Below are positions 43,097 through 56,467 of a stretch of 64,000 nucleotides of DNA, piece by piece (positions within the stretch are counted from its first letter, which is position 1; every line of letters begins with the position of its first letter). The position numbers were made by a program, and so were the translations under genes. The stretch comes from KACC-23026 sp963829575 (lineage in GTDB: Bacteria > Bacillota > Bacilli > Bacillales > Sporolactobacillaceae). The notes beneath the pieces are model-generated. The model saw only the letters and a list, made by a program, of their open reading frames with translations. It did not search any database and was not told the DNA's origin. Where the stretch lies: assembly GCA_963829575.1 (NCBI GenBank), contig CAWHJF010000012.1:1-64000 (forward strand). The letters are read 5' to 3'.

Positions 43097-44095
43097 TTAA
43101 AACCCTCCCTGAATTCTGAGTAAGAGTTGTTCTAAAACACTGACGAATTGAACATTCGAACTCAGCCGTCTCCGTGCAGCCATAACAAAAGTCATTTGGT
43201 CTGCTAACTGTGAAAGAGAGCTTCTTAAAGCCTGCTCACGTATAATAACCTGTTGCTGATTGAATGTAAAATCCTCATCATTCCCTAGATGCGCCTTCAT
43301 AATATCTCTAAACCATAAAAGGATCAGTCCAAGAGCAAGTTGGGCGTGCTCATTTTCATAAAAATGGGGGATGACTTGATCATATAAGACAATCAACGCC
43401 TGATCAGGTTGAGAAAGCGCCTCTTTCATCAATTTTATCATGATCGAACATGCTTTCGCAAACCATTCTTGTTGGCACAATTCTTCCGCTTCTTCCAAAT
43501 CATTGGTTAACTCCGCCGCAAGCCGAGCCTGAGTCTCACCAAACCCTTTCTCAACCAAGCGTGTTGCAATTTCATTAGAAAGAAGTGGGGAAAACGTTAA
43601 GATTTGGCATCTTGAACGGATTGTATCTAAAAGCGCGTGAATTCTTTCCGTAATTAAAACGGCCACACAGTCATTTTGTGGTTCTTCTATAAATTTCAAT
43701 AAACTGTTGGCGGCTTGGGAGGTCATGGTTTCGGAACTTTCAATTATAAAAAACTTTTTGGTAGATTCGACTGCTTTAAAAGAAAATTCCTTTATTAAAT
43801 TGGTCACTTGGTCCTTTTTGATCGACTTTCCATCAGGTTGGACGCGTACAAGATCTGGATGATTACCCGACTCAATCCGACGACAGTTGGAACACGCCTC
43901 ACAGGGGACGGCTCCAACAGGGCGTTCACAAAAATAGCTTTTGGCTAGTAATTTTGCTGCTTCTCTTTTTCCAGTCCCTTTAGGTCCTACAAAAAGATAG
44001 GCATGGGCCAAAGTATTCTGAACCAAGCTTTTCGTTAAGATTCGTTCAACGGTCACCTGATTTGTCTTTAATGACTCCCAATTCATTGTTATCAC
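43097..44095 (-). CDS. holB: DNA polymerase III delta' subunit
   Basis: Clamp-loader subunit of about 330 residues. It has P-loop-like GPKGTGKREAAK near residues 38-48, zinc cysteines CEACSNC near 65, the sensor region LLKFIEEPQND, and RSRCQILTF. GTG at 44095 and ATG three codons later are both possible starts. 9 nt after the yaaR stop. Confidence 0.94.
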   Translation of the reverse strand: MITMNWESLKTNQVTVERILTKSLVQNTLAHAYLFVGPKGTGKREAAKLLAKSYFCERPVGAVPCEACSNCRRIESGNHPDLVRVQPDGKSIKKDQVTNLIKEFSFKAVESTKKFFIIESSETMTSQAANSLLKFIEEPQNDCVAVLITERIHALLDTIRSRCQILTFSPLLSNEIATRLVEKGFGETQARLAAELTNDLEEAEELCQQEWFAKACSIMIKLMKEALSQPDQALIVLYDQVIPHFYENEHAQLALGLILLWFRDIMKAHLGNDEDFTFNQQQVIIREQALRSSLSQLADQMTFVMAARRRLSSNVQFVSVLEQLLLRIQGGF

Positions 44096-44104
44096 ATACT
44101 TTCT

Positions 44105-44542
44105 TTACCTGTAAAGATCGACTAAGAGACCTTTAATTTCACCTAAATGCTTTAAAATCGCCACTTGGTTAACATCCCTTTTTAGGACTTCATCTGTTAA
44201 TTTAATAAGAGTTTGGTCAACCACCTGAAGAATTGAGTGGGCATGGCTATCCGGGCGATGCCAAACACGGTTTTGTTTAAGAGTGACGCCTCCGCCAACC
44301 GCTCCACGAATGAATTGCTGAACCAATTGCTTATAAGCTCTTAAATCTTTAACCGTCAAGGACTGAGCTAAGCGTTCGCCTTGTTGTTCAATTTGACCGA
44401 GAAGGGCATAGACGCCCTCCCCGATCTCCTGATTGTTTTGAATGTAAGATTCAAAAGGACGTTCAACTCTTTCAACCTTTTGGGAGTGTACAGGACTCTC
44501 TCCATTAAATACGGTTTGTTTTCGATCTATTTTAATTCCCAT
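44105..44542 (-). CDS. yaaR: DUF327 protein YaaR
   Basis: 145 residues, mostly helical, with IKIDRKQTVF at the start and conserved AYKQLVQQFIRGAVGGGVTLKQ in the middle. The family is always in the tmk-holB cluster of Firmicutes. I know of no established function. Confidence 0.9.
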   Translation of the reverse strand: MGIKIDRKQTVFNGESPVHSQKVERVERPFESYIQNNQEIGEGVYALLGQIEQQGERLAQSLTVKDLRAYKQLVQQFIRGAVGGGVTLKQNRVWHRPDSHAHSILQVVDQTLIKLTDEVLKRDVNQVAILKHLGEIKGLLVDLYR

Positions 44543-44550
44543 GATTCTCC

Positions 44551-44880
44551 TTAAAACTGCTTAAAGTCTTCAACAGAAAGGACAAACACCGTTGCCCCAC
44601 CTACTTCCACTTCAACCGGATGTGGAATGTAAGAATCGGCATTGCCTCCCATAGGAGAGATCGGAGCCACCATCTGTTCGCGACTTTCACAATTTTCTCT
44701 AATCACATTGAGGAGCTGATTGACCCTTGGTGTTTCGGTCCCAATAATAAATGTTGTATTGCCAGAGCGTAAAAACCCCCCGGTACTCGCCATTTTCGTT
44801 GCCTTAAAATTAGATTTTACTAATGCACTAGACAAACGGTTACTATCTTTATCTTGAACCACCGCCATGATCAGTTTCAA
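44551..44880 (-). CDS. darA: Cyclic di-AMP receptor DarA (YaaQ)
   Basis: 109-residue PII-like protein: MKLIMAVVQDKDSNRLSSAL, KMASTGGFLRSGNTTFIIG and a C-terminal VGGATVFVL. Homologs (PstA/DarA) form trimers that bind c-di-AMP. Downstream outputs are not settled. Confidence 0.94.
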   Translation of the reverse strand: MKLIMAVVQDKDSNRLSSALVKSNFKATKMASTGGFLRSGNTTFIIGTETPRVNQLLNVIRENCESREQMVAPISPMGGNADSYIPHPVEVEVGGATVFVLSVEDFKQF

Positions 44881-44893
44881 TGCGAACCACTCC

Positions 44894-45550
44894 TTAATTT
44901 ATTTGATTAGCCTGTCTTAAGACACGAGTTAAATCTTCTTTTATAACATTATAGACCTGATCTTCGGTTTGGGTACCATCCACTAATAGAATGCGTTTTG
45001 GATTCTCCTTATAAATTCGACGAAACCCATCACGAACCCTTTCATGATAACTTAATTGTTTTTGCTCAATGCGATCGAGGTCCTGGGACTCTAAACGTCC
45101 TGAACGAGCCTCCAACCGTTCTCTGCCTATATCGGACGGCAGGTCAATGAGGTAGGTGCGATCTGGAATCAAGCCACCTGTCGCAAAGGCATTAATCGAT
45201 TCAATCGATTCAATTGGCATCTCAAGCCCATACCCCTGGTACGCTACCGAGGCGTCCACAAATCGATCGCAGAGCACAACCCACCCTCTTTCTAATGCCG
45301 GTAGAATTTTCTCATGAATATGTTGGGCGCGAGAAGCCGCATATAATAAAATCTCCGTTTGTGAGCCCATCTCTTTGTTAGTTGGATCCAATAGAACGGA
45401 GCGGACGGCGTCACTGATTGCTGTGCCTCCAGGCTCACGTGTCACAATAAACGGAATTCGCTGTTCCACTAACCAATCCGTTAGCCTTCGAACTTGAGTC
45501 GTTTTCCCGGCTCCATCCGGACCTTCTAATGTAATAAATAAACCTGTCAC
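44894..45550 (-). CDS. tmk: Thymidylate kinase
   Basis: Phosphorylates dTMP to dTDP. 218 residues with P-loop EGPDGAGKTT at 9-18, the DR motif LCDRFVDAS and an Arg-rich LID. The start is a GTG at 45550 with GGGGAAGG 5-7 nt before it. The open frame continues 57 codons into the end of yaaO but without similarity. Confidence 0.95.
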   Translation of the reverse strand: MTGLFITLEGPDGAGKTTQVRRLTDWLVEQRIPFIVTREPGGTAISDAVRSVLLDPTNKEMGSQTEILLYAASRAQHIHEKILPALERGWVVLCDRFVDASVAYQGYGLEMPIESIESINAFATGGLIPDRTYLIDLPSDIGRERLEARSGRLESQDLDRIEQKQLSYHERVRDGFRRIYKENPKRILLVDGTQTEDQVYNVIKEDLTRVLRQANQIN

Positions 45551-45602
45551 TCGTACCTTCCCCTTTTCCACAATAAAAATAACACTAATTAAATTTCTTC
45601 CA

Positions 45603-47030
45603 TCAAGGACAAAGCACCTGGATCCGGTCTTCTTCAACAAAAGGCTCATCCCCTTGGAAAGCGGCGCCTGTCCTTTTCCACAATTCAATGTGTTCGATGT
45701 GTTGGTTCGTAATCGTCTCACCTTTTAATAAAATAGGGATTCCTGGCGGATAGGGGATCACGGCCGCACCCGATTGATAACCGACTGCCTCGCTCAATGG
45801 GATCGATGTGAGAGGTTGCGCTTCAAACTCACTTAAACCAAGCGGGGTTGGGCTTACCGAATAAGGAGCTCTAGCCCCTTTCAACTTCCCTTCGCCCGAC
45901 TTTGGTTGAATCCCAGCCATTTTAAAAGACTCCAACATGCCTTGAAACGGAGGAACCTGATCCAACCCAAAGACGAATAAAACATGATTAGGGTCTGCTA
46001 ATTCTGGGAAATAGCCCATGGTTTCAATCTTTGTTTTTAATTGAAAACCGGAGTAACCCGAAACATGAATCATCAGTTTGAGCGGATCCGTTTGAACAAA
46101 AGGAGCACTTAGTCCCAAAGACCAACCAAGCGTTGACTCTAGTTCTCTCTTAAACCAAGTCACTTGATTGACGATCTGATCGACTGACTTTTCGTCTAAT
46201 GTGGCTAAGAAAGAGCGGGCCACATCAAGAGAGGCCATAATCGGATAAGATGGACTTGAGGACTGTAGCATGCTTAATACGGCTTGTACACGTTCTTTAG
46301 CTATCCAATCTGAATTGATATGGAGATACGCGCCCATTGTCATGGCTGGAAGCATTTTGTGCGCAGAATGCACGACCAGATCAGCACCAAATTCTAAGCT
46401 ACTCTTAGGAAAAGGCTCACCCCATTTAAAATGAGGCCCGTGCGCTTCATCAACCAAAACACCCAACCCATGGGTATGGGCAATTTGAATCAACGTTTCC
46501 ACCTGAACGGCTTGTCCATAGTAATTGGGATACGTGAGTATAAGCGCCTTCGCTTCAGGATAGCGGTTCAGTGCCTCCTGAAGCGTCTCGAGAGTTAAAC
46601 CGGTTGCAACCGAACCCTCTTCATCTGTTTCAGGAGTAAGAAATACGGCTTGAACTTGAGCTAATTTTAATGCATTAAAAATAGACTTATGCGCATTTCG
46701 CTGAACGAAGACAAGATCTCCTGGTGAACAACATGCCAATACCATTGTTAGATTCCCAACCGTTGAACCGTTCACCAAAAAAAAGCTTTGTTTTGTTTGG
46801 TAATAATCGGTCAGAAGGGATTGCGCCTCTTTTATCACACCTGAAGGAGAATGAAGGTCATCTAACCCTTCCAGTTCAGTTAAGTCAATGGAGAGTATAT
46901 CTTGAAACGTTTTAAGAGCTGGTTTTGGAAATACCCGTCCATTTTTATGTCCGGGCACATGCAAGGAATAGTGCTCTTTTTCTGTGAACCCTATTAGAGC
47001 ATTATATAATGGCATCTGCCTTTGATCCAT
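45603..47030 (-). CDS. yaaO: PLP-dependent Orn/Lys/Arg decarboxylase-like protein YaaO
   Basis: About 475 residues of the fold-type-I Orn/Lys/Arg decarboxylase family. It shows HVPGHKNGR near residue 27, LVDEAHGPHFKW near 200, and VVHSAHKMLPAMTMGA with the PLP lysine near 228. Substrate is not established; arginine or lysine decarboxylation is the family guess. ATG at 47030 or three codons earlier; AAGGAA lies just upstream. Confidence 0.9.
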   Translation of the reverse strand: MDQRQMPLYNALIGFTEKEHYSLHVPGHKNGRVFPKPALKTFQDILSIDLTELEGLDDLHSPSGVIKEAQSLLTDYYQTKQSFFLVNGSTVGNLTMVLACCSPGDLVFVQRNAHKSIFNALKLAQVQAVFLTPETDEEGSVATGLTLETLQEALNRYPEAKALILTYPNYYGQAVQVETLIQIAHTHGLGVLVDEAHGPHFKWGEPFPKSSLEFGADLVVHSAHKMLPAMTMGAYLHINSDWIAKERVQAVLSMLQSSSPSYPIMASLDVARSFLATLDEKSVDQIVNQVTWFKRELESTLGWSLGLSAPFVQTDPLKLMIHVSGYSGFQLKTKIETMGYFPELADPNHVLFVFGLDQVPPFQGMLESFKMAGIQPKSGEGKLKGARAPYSVSPTPLGLSEFEAQPLTSIPLSEAVGYQSGAAVIPYPPGIPILLKGETITNQHIEHIELWKRTGAAFQGDEPFVEEDRIQVLCP

Positions 47031-47130
47031 TCTCATCATATTCCTTTTTCTCTTATCTTAACAAAATTAGCGGTCGCCCGCACTCCATAGTTCAATTAAG
47101 GTCTGTAAAACGTTCTGAGAGGGCCATTTA

Positions 47131-47164
47131 CAAAAAAAAGAGCACTCCATTAAGGACTACTCTC
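47131..47164 (-). terminator. Terminator after csfB
   Basis: Minus-strand stem AGAGTAGTCC / GGAGTGCTCT followed by eight T, overlapping the csfB stop codon. Confidence 0.8.
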
Positions 47165-47374
47165 CACTACTTTATTATTTAGGTTGATACTTAATTTTTT
47201 AAGCTTCTGAATCAAACGATCGTAGTTGGCCTCTTCAACATCTGTCTCTACTATTTCCCTTTGACAAGAATCACAAATTAATTGATTACAAATATAAATG
47301 CCAGAATCTTTTTTCTCGTCACAAATGATACACGTGTCATTAACTGGGGCATGGTCGAGTTTAAATGCTTCCAC
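47150..47374 (-). CDS. csfB: Anti-sigma-G factor Gin (CsfB)
   Basis: 74-residue zinc protein with CIIC (16-19) and, further on, CNQLICDSC. Gin binds sigma-G (and sigma-E) to stop early activity in the wrong compartment or time; it is made under sigma-F. A candidate sigma-F promoter lies 33 bp upstream. Placed downstream of the rRNA operon as in B. subtilis. Confidence 0.92.
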   Translation of the reverse strand: MEAFKLDHAPVNDTCIICDEKKDSGIYICNQLICDSCQREIVETDVEEANYDRLIQKLKKLSINLNNKVVESSP

Positions 47375-47406
47375 CCTATGAACACCTCCAACTTTATTAT
47401 TAATAA

Positions 47407-47436
47407 TAGGTTCCCCTAATCTAATAGATTCTATTC
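47407..47436 (-). promoter_or_regulatory. Candidate sigma-F promoter of csfB
   Basis: Minus-strand GAATA (47432-47436), 15-bp spacer, GGGGAACCTA (47407-47416). The -10 fits the sigma-F pattern GGnnAnAnT apart from one position, and the -35 fits loosely. Confidence 0.5.
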
Positions 47437-47530
47437 ACATTTTTCATGATTTTCTATGAAAATGGTAAGATCATGTCTCTTTTAACAGTGTATGCAACTT
47501 AACCTATATAAGTAAGTTGTCCTTCCATAT

Positions 47531-47575
47531 GCTAGGTCCTTACGCATGCGTAGGTTGGGTGCTAGGTGCATGCGC
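47531..47575. repeat. Imperfect tandem repeat with GCATGCG palindromes
   Basis: GCTAGGTCC at 47531 recurs as GCTAGGTGC at 47561, a 30-nt period. Each copy is followed by GCATGCG; the first lies inside the perfect palindrome TACGCATGCGTA. It sits in the roughly 390-base gap between the rRNA terminators and the csfB promoter. No gene was seen in that gap. Confidence 0.4.
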
Positions 47576-47659
47576 TTTTTCTTGCGCACACACTCTCGCT
47601 TCTTTTTCACTGTTAGTGTGCCTTGAATTTACGGCACCCCTCTAAGTTTCATTGAACGC

Positions 47660-47695
47660 AAAAAAGGAACTGCTTTTACCCTCGCCTTGGGTTCC
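47660..47695 (-). terminator. Second (distal) rRNA operon terminator
   Basis: Minus-strand GGAAC / GTTCC stem with inner CC-GG pairs followed by TTTTTT. It lies about 30 bp beyond the first terminator, giving a tandem pair as is usual for rRNA operons. Confidence 0.6.
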
Positions 47696-47715
47696 ATCAC
47701 CCTTCGGGTGAACAC

Positions 47716-47756
47716 CAAAAAAATAAGGAACTGTATATTTAAATACAATTCCTTAT
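47716..47756 (-). terminator. Main rRNA operon terminator
   Basis: Minus-strand stem AAGGAATTGTAT / ATACAGTTCCTT followed by ATTTTTTT, starting 9 nt after the 5S gene. Confidence 0.85.
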
Positions 47757-47764
47757 CTCTATTT

Positions 47765-47881
47765 TGCCTGGCGGCGTTCTACTCTCACAGGGGGAAGCCC
47801 CCAATTACCATCGACGCTGAAGAGCTTAACGACCGTGTTCGGGATGGGTACGGGTGTGACCTCTTCGCCATAACCACCAGA
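47765..47881 (-). rRNA. rrf: 5S ribosomal RNA
   Basis: 117 nt with the bacterial 5S pattern: TCTGGTGG at the 5' end, GAAGAGGTCACACCCGT and CCGAACACGG in the middle, and a 3' end complementary to the 5' end (CGCCAGGCA). Processed by RNase M5 (rnmV in this window). Confidence 0.95.
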
Positions 47882-47903
47882 CAAGTATTCAATTGAAGGA
47901 TAT

Positions 47904-47926
47904 CCCTTCAAAACTAGAATGAAGTG
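47904..47926 (-). other. 3' half of the 23S processing stem
   Basis: Minus-strand CACTTCATTCTAGTTTTGAA is complementary, with one bulge, to the sequence just upstream of the 23S 5' end (50880-50903). Together they form the long stem cut by RNase III or Mini-III to release pre-23S. Confidence 0.75.
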
Positions 47927-47935
47927 AAAAAATTA

Positions 47936-52675
<4,740 letters not shown>

Positions 52676-52818
52676 GAGCAGACAATGAGTCGTCGTTAGA
52701 ACGAGCCATTTCTGCTGGCGTTGCACTTTTAAAGTGCATCTTTTAAAAAGGATGTTACCATCCATAATATCATTCGTTTAATTCCTAGCGTTTTTTTCTC
52801 AAAGTTAAACTTTGACTG

Positions 52819-52843
52819 GCGCTTTGGTTTTTGTTTAGTTTTC
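52819..52843 (-). other. 5' half of the 16S processing stem
   Basis: Minus-strand AAAACTAAACAAAAACCAAA followed by GCGC pairs along its length with the 3' trailer at 51063-51087 (two or three mismatches). The mature 16S ends are brought together, as expected for the RNase III stem. Confidence 0.75.
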
Positions 52844-52907
52844 AATGTGCGAATGTAATCATTAAAACTCTTAACTACGATCACCATCTTGCGAAGGCGA
52901 CTTTAAT

Positions 52908-52936
52908 ATAATAACACGTCATTCTAACGAAGTCAA
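52908..52936 (-). promoter_or_regulatory. rRNA operon promoter P2
   Basis: TTGACT (52931-52936), 17-bp spacer, TATTAT (52908-52913), about 230 bp upstream of the 16S 5' end. Confidence 0.75.
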
Positions 52937-52982
52937 CATCTTATTTTCTTAAAAATGAATTCCGTTAGAAGCGACGCTTATT

Positions 52983-53011
52983 AATATACTATGTGTATAT
53001 GGTAATGTCAA
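52983..53011 (-). promoter_or_regulatory. rRNA operon promoter P1
   Basis: TTGACA (53006-53011), 17-bp spacer, TATATT (52983-52988), followed by AATAAGCGTCGCTT, the block shared with the promoter pair at the left edge of the window. It lies directly downstream of bofA. Confidence 0.8.
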
Positions 53012-53037
53012 TACTTTTAGCCAAATTAATTTGCAGA

Positions 53038-53301
53038 CTATACAATAAACATTTTAATTACAACTAATGCTGCAATACCAGGGATCCCTAATATACCTGC
53101 TACAACTGTGGTACTAGCGTTAATCGGGATATGGAGGCCGAAGTTTGTCCCAATAGTATTTAAGAAAAAAAGAAGAATACCACCAATTATAAATTTCACT
53201 GCGAGTTTCCCAACAAACCTAAAGGGCTTAAAGGTTGCTCCAAACAATAAAAGTAAAACGATTAAACCAACGGCGATGGATAGAATGACTGTTGAATTCA
53301 A
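53038..53301 (-). CDS. bofA: Pro-sigma-K processing inhibitor BofA
   Basis: 87-residue membrane protein with helices at about 5-23 and 34-50 and the conserved end ILGIPGIAALVVIKMFI. BofA holds the protease SpoIVFB inactive in the forespore outer membrane until the forespore signals. The only plausible start is a TTG at 53301. Its ribosome site GGGGGG is part of the 3' arm of the upstream terminator hairpin. Confidence 0.93.
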   Translation of the reverse strand: MNSTVILSIAVGLIVLLLLFGATFKPFRFVGKLAVKFIIGGILLFFLNTIGTNFGLHIPINASTTVVAGILGIPGIAALVVIKMFIV

Positions 53302-53303
53302 AA

Positions 53304-53348
53304 TTAAAAAGCCCCCCTTGTCTTTTTATATTTATATATGGGGGGCTT
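53304..53348 (-). terminator. Terminator between yaaL and bofA that contains the bofA ribosome site
   Basis: Minus-strand AAGCCCCCC and GGGGGGCTT form a perfect 9-bp stem around a 22-nt A+T-rich loop, followed by TTTAATTTTG. The G6 arm is also the only Shine-Dalgarno-like sequence before bofA. The loop contains CATATATAAAT, a possible sigma-E -10. Confidence 0.8.
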
Positions 53349-53362
53349 GGACTATTTAGAAC

Positions 53363-53584
53363 TTATTTTGTTCTGAGCTGGGTAATATTTTTAAACCGAG
53401 CTTCTTTCAATAGGAAGAAATATTTGGCTTCAGCTAATTTTAAGTGATGTAGGACTTCAGGTGATGGCTCAATACTGCTTTCTACAACACGCTTTTGCTT
53501 CAGCCATTCATTTTTAAGACGTTCCATCATTTCCGCAAGAGATTGATTCAACTCTTTACTTAGACGTCCTTTTTTTCTAAACAT
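53363..53584 (-). CDS. yaaL: DUF2508 protein YaaL
   Basis: 73 residues, helical and charged, with the conserved KLAEAKYFFLLKEARFKNI end. It follows recR by 18 nt, as in other Bacillales. No function is known to me. Confidence 0.9.
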   Translation of the reverse strand: MFRKKGRLSKELNQSLAEMMERLKNEWLKQKRVVESSIEPSPEVLHHLKLAEAKYFFLLKEARFKNITQLRTK

Positions 53585-53601
53585 ACCGAATCCCCCTCCT
53601 G

Positions 53602-54198
53602 TTAGATCTCCCTTCTTCCTTCAAGAGCTTTAGACAAGGTGACTTCATCGGCGTATTCCAAATCACCGCCGACTGGAAGACCATGAGCAATTCGGGATGT
53701 TTTAATGCCTATTGGTTTTATTAATCTAGATAAGTACATGGCGGTTGCTTCACCCTCAACCGTTGGATTGGTTGCTAAAATAATTTCTTTCACCTGCTCA
53801 TCATCAAGCCGGCGAATTAATTCGGTTACTTTGATATCTTCTGGACCAATTCCATCAACTGGAGAGATCGCGCCATGTAAAACATGATAAAGGCCCCTAT
53901 AATCCCGCATTTTCTCCATGGCAATCACATCTTTTGGATCTTGAACGACACAAATCACGGAACGGTCACGCGAAGAATCATCGCAAACATAGCAAGGATC
54001 ACGATCACTGATATTTTGGCAAACGGTACAATGAATGAGCTTACGCTTCGCATTTACGAGCGCACGACCAAAATCCATGACATCATCTTCTCGCATGTTG
54101 ACTACAAAAAAAGCCAGTCGAACCGCCGTTTTCGGTCCGATTCCTGGCAGCTTCATAAAACTATCGATTAGCTTGGCAATCGGTTCTGGATATTGCAC
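53602..54198 (-). CDS. recR: Recombination mediator RecR
   Basis: 198 residues with an HhH motif near the start (LPGIGPKTAVRLAFF), a zinc finger CTVCQNISDRDPCYVC at about 57-72 and a Toprim domain (ICVVQDPKDVIAME). It helps RecO load RecA on gaps. Confidence 0.96.
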   Translation of the reverse strand: MQYPEPIAKLIDSFMKLPGIGPKTAVRLAFFVVNMREDDVMDFGRALVNAKRKLIHCTVCQNISDRDPCYVCDDSSRDRSVICVVQDPKDVIAMEKMRDYRGLYHVLHGAISPVDGIGPEDIKVTELIRRLDDEQVKEIILATNPTVEGEATAMYLSRLIKPIGIKTSRIAHGLPVGGDLEYADEVTLSKALEGRREI

Positions 54199-54218
54199 GT
54201 ATAGTGTTCCCCCTAAAA

Positions 54219-54533
54219 TTAGAAACCAGGGATATTTAATCCTTTAGTAAATTGACCCATGCGGCTGTTCGCTAACTCATCCGCCTTGCCCATCGCCTCA
54301 TTAACAGCAGCTAAGACAAGATCTTGGAGCATTTCGACGTCGTCTGGATCAACGGCTTCTTCCTTAATTTGCACTTCTAGCACTTCTTTATGCCCATTAC
54401 ATTTAACGGTAACAACCCCACCGCCGGCAGTCCCCTCTACAAACTCATCTTTCAATTGTTCTTGAGCCTCTGCCATTTTCTTCTGCATCTTTTGCATTTG
54501 CTTCATCATGTTGTTCATATTTCCACCACGCAT
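54219..54533 (-). CDS. ebfC: YbaB/EbfC nucleoid-associated protein
   Basis: 104 residues (YaaK in B. subtilis). A Met/Gln-rich helical N-terminus (NNMMKQMQKMQKKMAEAQEQL) and a central beta sheet (VTVKCNGHKEVLEVQI) are typical of the tweezer-shaped dimer. Lies between dnaX and recR. Confidence 0.95.
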   Translation of the reverse strand: MRGGNMNNMMKQMQKMQKKMAEAQEQLKDEFVEGTAGGGVVTVKCNGHKEVLEVQIKEEAVDPDDVEMLQDLVLAAVNEAMGKADELANSRMGQFTKGLNIPGF

Positions 54534-54547
54534 ATGAATAGCCTCCT

Positions 54548-56287
54548 TTAATCTCTTATTTCTAATAAATCAGGGCCGACTAATTTTTCAGCCTCTGTAA
54601 TTAACGGGTTTTTGTCTTCTTTAACAGGGTCGTCGTCATCTTCTTCACCAACAGAATCCATATTCTTTATATAGTCATTTCTTAAGTGTTCCCATTCAGA
54701 ATGAGGAATGGGATATAGGCGTTTGGATTTCCCTGTTACTTCTAATAAAATGCGCTCAACCATATCCAGCACATTATTTTTGTTGTCTAAAACCATTTGG
54801 CAATGAAAATCATATTTAAACGAAAGCAAAAAAGCTGAGTCGGAACTGGCAACGGGTTTACTTTCCAAGAGCCAGGCATGTGCGGCAACATTGGCAGACC
54901 GTACTTTGTCCATAATATCCGCCCATGAACTCCTAAGATGATTCAACTCTGTTTTGGATGCTTGGCTTAACACTTTCTTCATTTCATTTAAAGGGAGATT
55001 TAAACCTTTGCCATTTGAAGTTTTCCTTTGCGGCGTACGAGCCCGTGTTGAACCGTTTGATGCACTGGTAGATTGGGATTTTACTCCCGCTCCATTAGAC
55101 TCGAGCGTCTCCAATTTCCTCTCTAAAGAGGCAAGTCGAGTTAATAAGTCACTTTGGGATGGTGCTTCTATTATTTCTGGAGAGGGAACCGAAACACTCT
55201 TATTCTGCGCCTGACACAATTTAACCATTGTGACTTCCAACAAAATTCTTGGCTGACTTGACCATCTCATGGCTTGCCCAGCGTCATTCAACTCTTGAAT
55301 AACCGAATAAATCGTTTCAATTTCAAGAGAACGAGACAATTCCTCAAAATCAGCATCGATCTGAACGCGTTCGAGTTGGTCTCCAAGTTCCGATGACGTT
55401 TTGAACAATAAAATATCACGGCAATAATGCATCAGATCTTCGGTGAATTTTTCTGGATCCTTACCCCGGTCCATTAACTCATTGACTGCCCGAACGGCTT
55501 CGGTTGGATTCTTCTGAACAATTTCTTTCACAACTTTTGAGATGAGGTTTTGAGAAACAAGACCGGTGACTTCTAGAACATCTTCAACCGTAACCGCGCC
55601 TGTTGCATAGGCCGCCACTTGGTCTAAGATGCTTAGAGCATCGCGCATCCCACCGTCACTTGCTTTGGCAATCAGAGAAAGCGAATCCGTGTCCACTTGG
55701 ATGCTTTGCTCCTGAACAATGTGCGTCAAACGCGCTACAATTGATTTGAGCGGTATGCGTTTAAAATCAAAGCGTTGACATCTTGAAATAATGGTTAATG
55801 GAATTTTATGAGGTTCTGTTGTAGCCAAGATAAAAATAACGTGTTCAGGAGGTTCTTCCAACGTTTTTAAAAGGGCATTAAACGCCCCTTGGGAAAGCAT
55901 GTGTACTTCATCAATGATATACACTTTATACTTGGCTGAACTTGGTGCATATTTTACACTTTCACGTATTTCACGAATTTCGTCGACCCCATTGTTGGAC
56001 GCCGCATCAATTTCGATCACATCAGGGAGTCTTCCTTCTGAAATAGCAAGACAAGATGGACATTCATTGCACGGCTCTGCTGTTGGCGCCTCGACGCAGT
56101 TGAGCGCTTTTGCAACAATTTTGGCTGCGCTCGTCTTACCGGTTCCGCGAGGGCCATTGAATAAGTAGGCATGCGAAAACTGCGACTTTGCTAAAGCATT
56201 CTGCAAGGTCTTGGTGATATGTTCTTGACCTGCCATATCTTCAAAACGTTGGGGCCGCCACACTCTATATAAAGCTTGATAGACCAT
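54548..56287 (-). CDS. dnaX: DNA polymerase III gamma/tau subunit
   Basis: Clamp-loader ATPase, 579 residues. Walker A GPRGTGKTSAAK is near 45, zinc cysteines CNECPSC near 73-79, DEVHMLS near 125 and sensor 1 LATTEP. The C-terminal 180 residues are the variable tau-like extension that binds helicase. No A-rich slip site was seen, so a single product is expected. ATG at 56287 with AGGTGAG upstream. Confidence 0.96.
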   Translation of the reverse strand: MVYQALYRVWRPQRFEDMAGQEHITKTLQNALAKSQFSHAYLFNGPRGTGKTSAAKIVAKALNCVEAPTAEPCNECPSCLAISEGRLPDVIEIDAASNNGVDEIREIRESVKYAPSSAKYKVYIIDEVHMLSQGAFNALLKTLEEPPEHVIFILATTEPHKIPLTIISRCQRFDFKRIPLKSIVARLTHIVQEQSIQVDTDSLSLIAKASDGGMRDALSILDQVAAYATGAVTVEDVLEVTGLVSQNLISKVVKEIVQKNPTEAVRAVNELMDRGKDPEKFTEDLMHYCRDILLFKTSSELGDQLERVQIDADFEELSRSLEIETIYSVIQELNDAGQAMRWSSQPRILLEVTMVKLCQAQNKSVSVPSPEIIEAPSQSDLLTRLASLERKLETLESNGAGVKSQSTSASNGSTRARTPQRKTSNGKGLNLPLNEMKKVLSQASKTELNHLRSSWADIMDKVRSANVAAHAWLLESKPVASSDSAFLLSFKYDFHCQMVLDNKNNVLDMVERILLEVTGKSKRLYPIPHSEWEHLRNDYIKNMDSVGEEDDDDPVKEDKNPLITEAEKLVGPDLLEIRD

Positions 56288-56421
56288 CTTTCTCACCTGA
56301 TTTCCGTGAAGATTCTTCTTCATTATACCTTAAAAAGTATGCAATACAAAAGAAAATAGAGGGGGTTTATTATGTAATCTGTCCACCCCCGAATTCCCTT
56401 AAACGAATGCGTTAAGATAGC

Positions 56422-56452
56422 AAAAAACCGTTGGATCCTCTCCAACGGTTTA
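56422..56452 (-). terminator. Terminator after the SRP RNA
   Basis: Minus-strand stem AAACCGTTGGA / TCCAACGGTTT followed by TTTGC. Confidence 0.85.
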
Positions 56453-56467
56453 TTAGTTATATTTAGT

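Noticed and set aside
53984..54171. Plus-strand open frames opposite recR, ftsH, mfd and other minus genes
   Set aside because: They are antisense shadows of clear minus-strand genes, lacking ribosome sites and family similarity.
54900..55100. Programmed frameshift in dnaX making gamma and tau
   Set aside because: No A-rich slippery run like the E. coli one is present, and Bacillus dnaX makes a single product.
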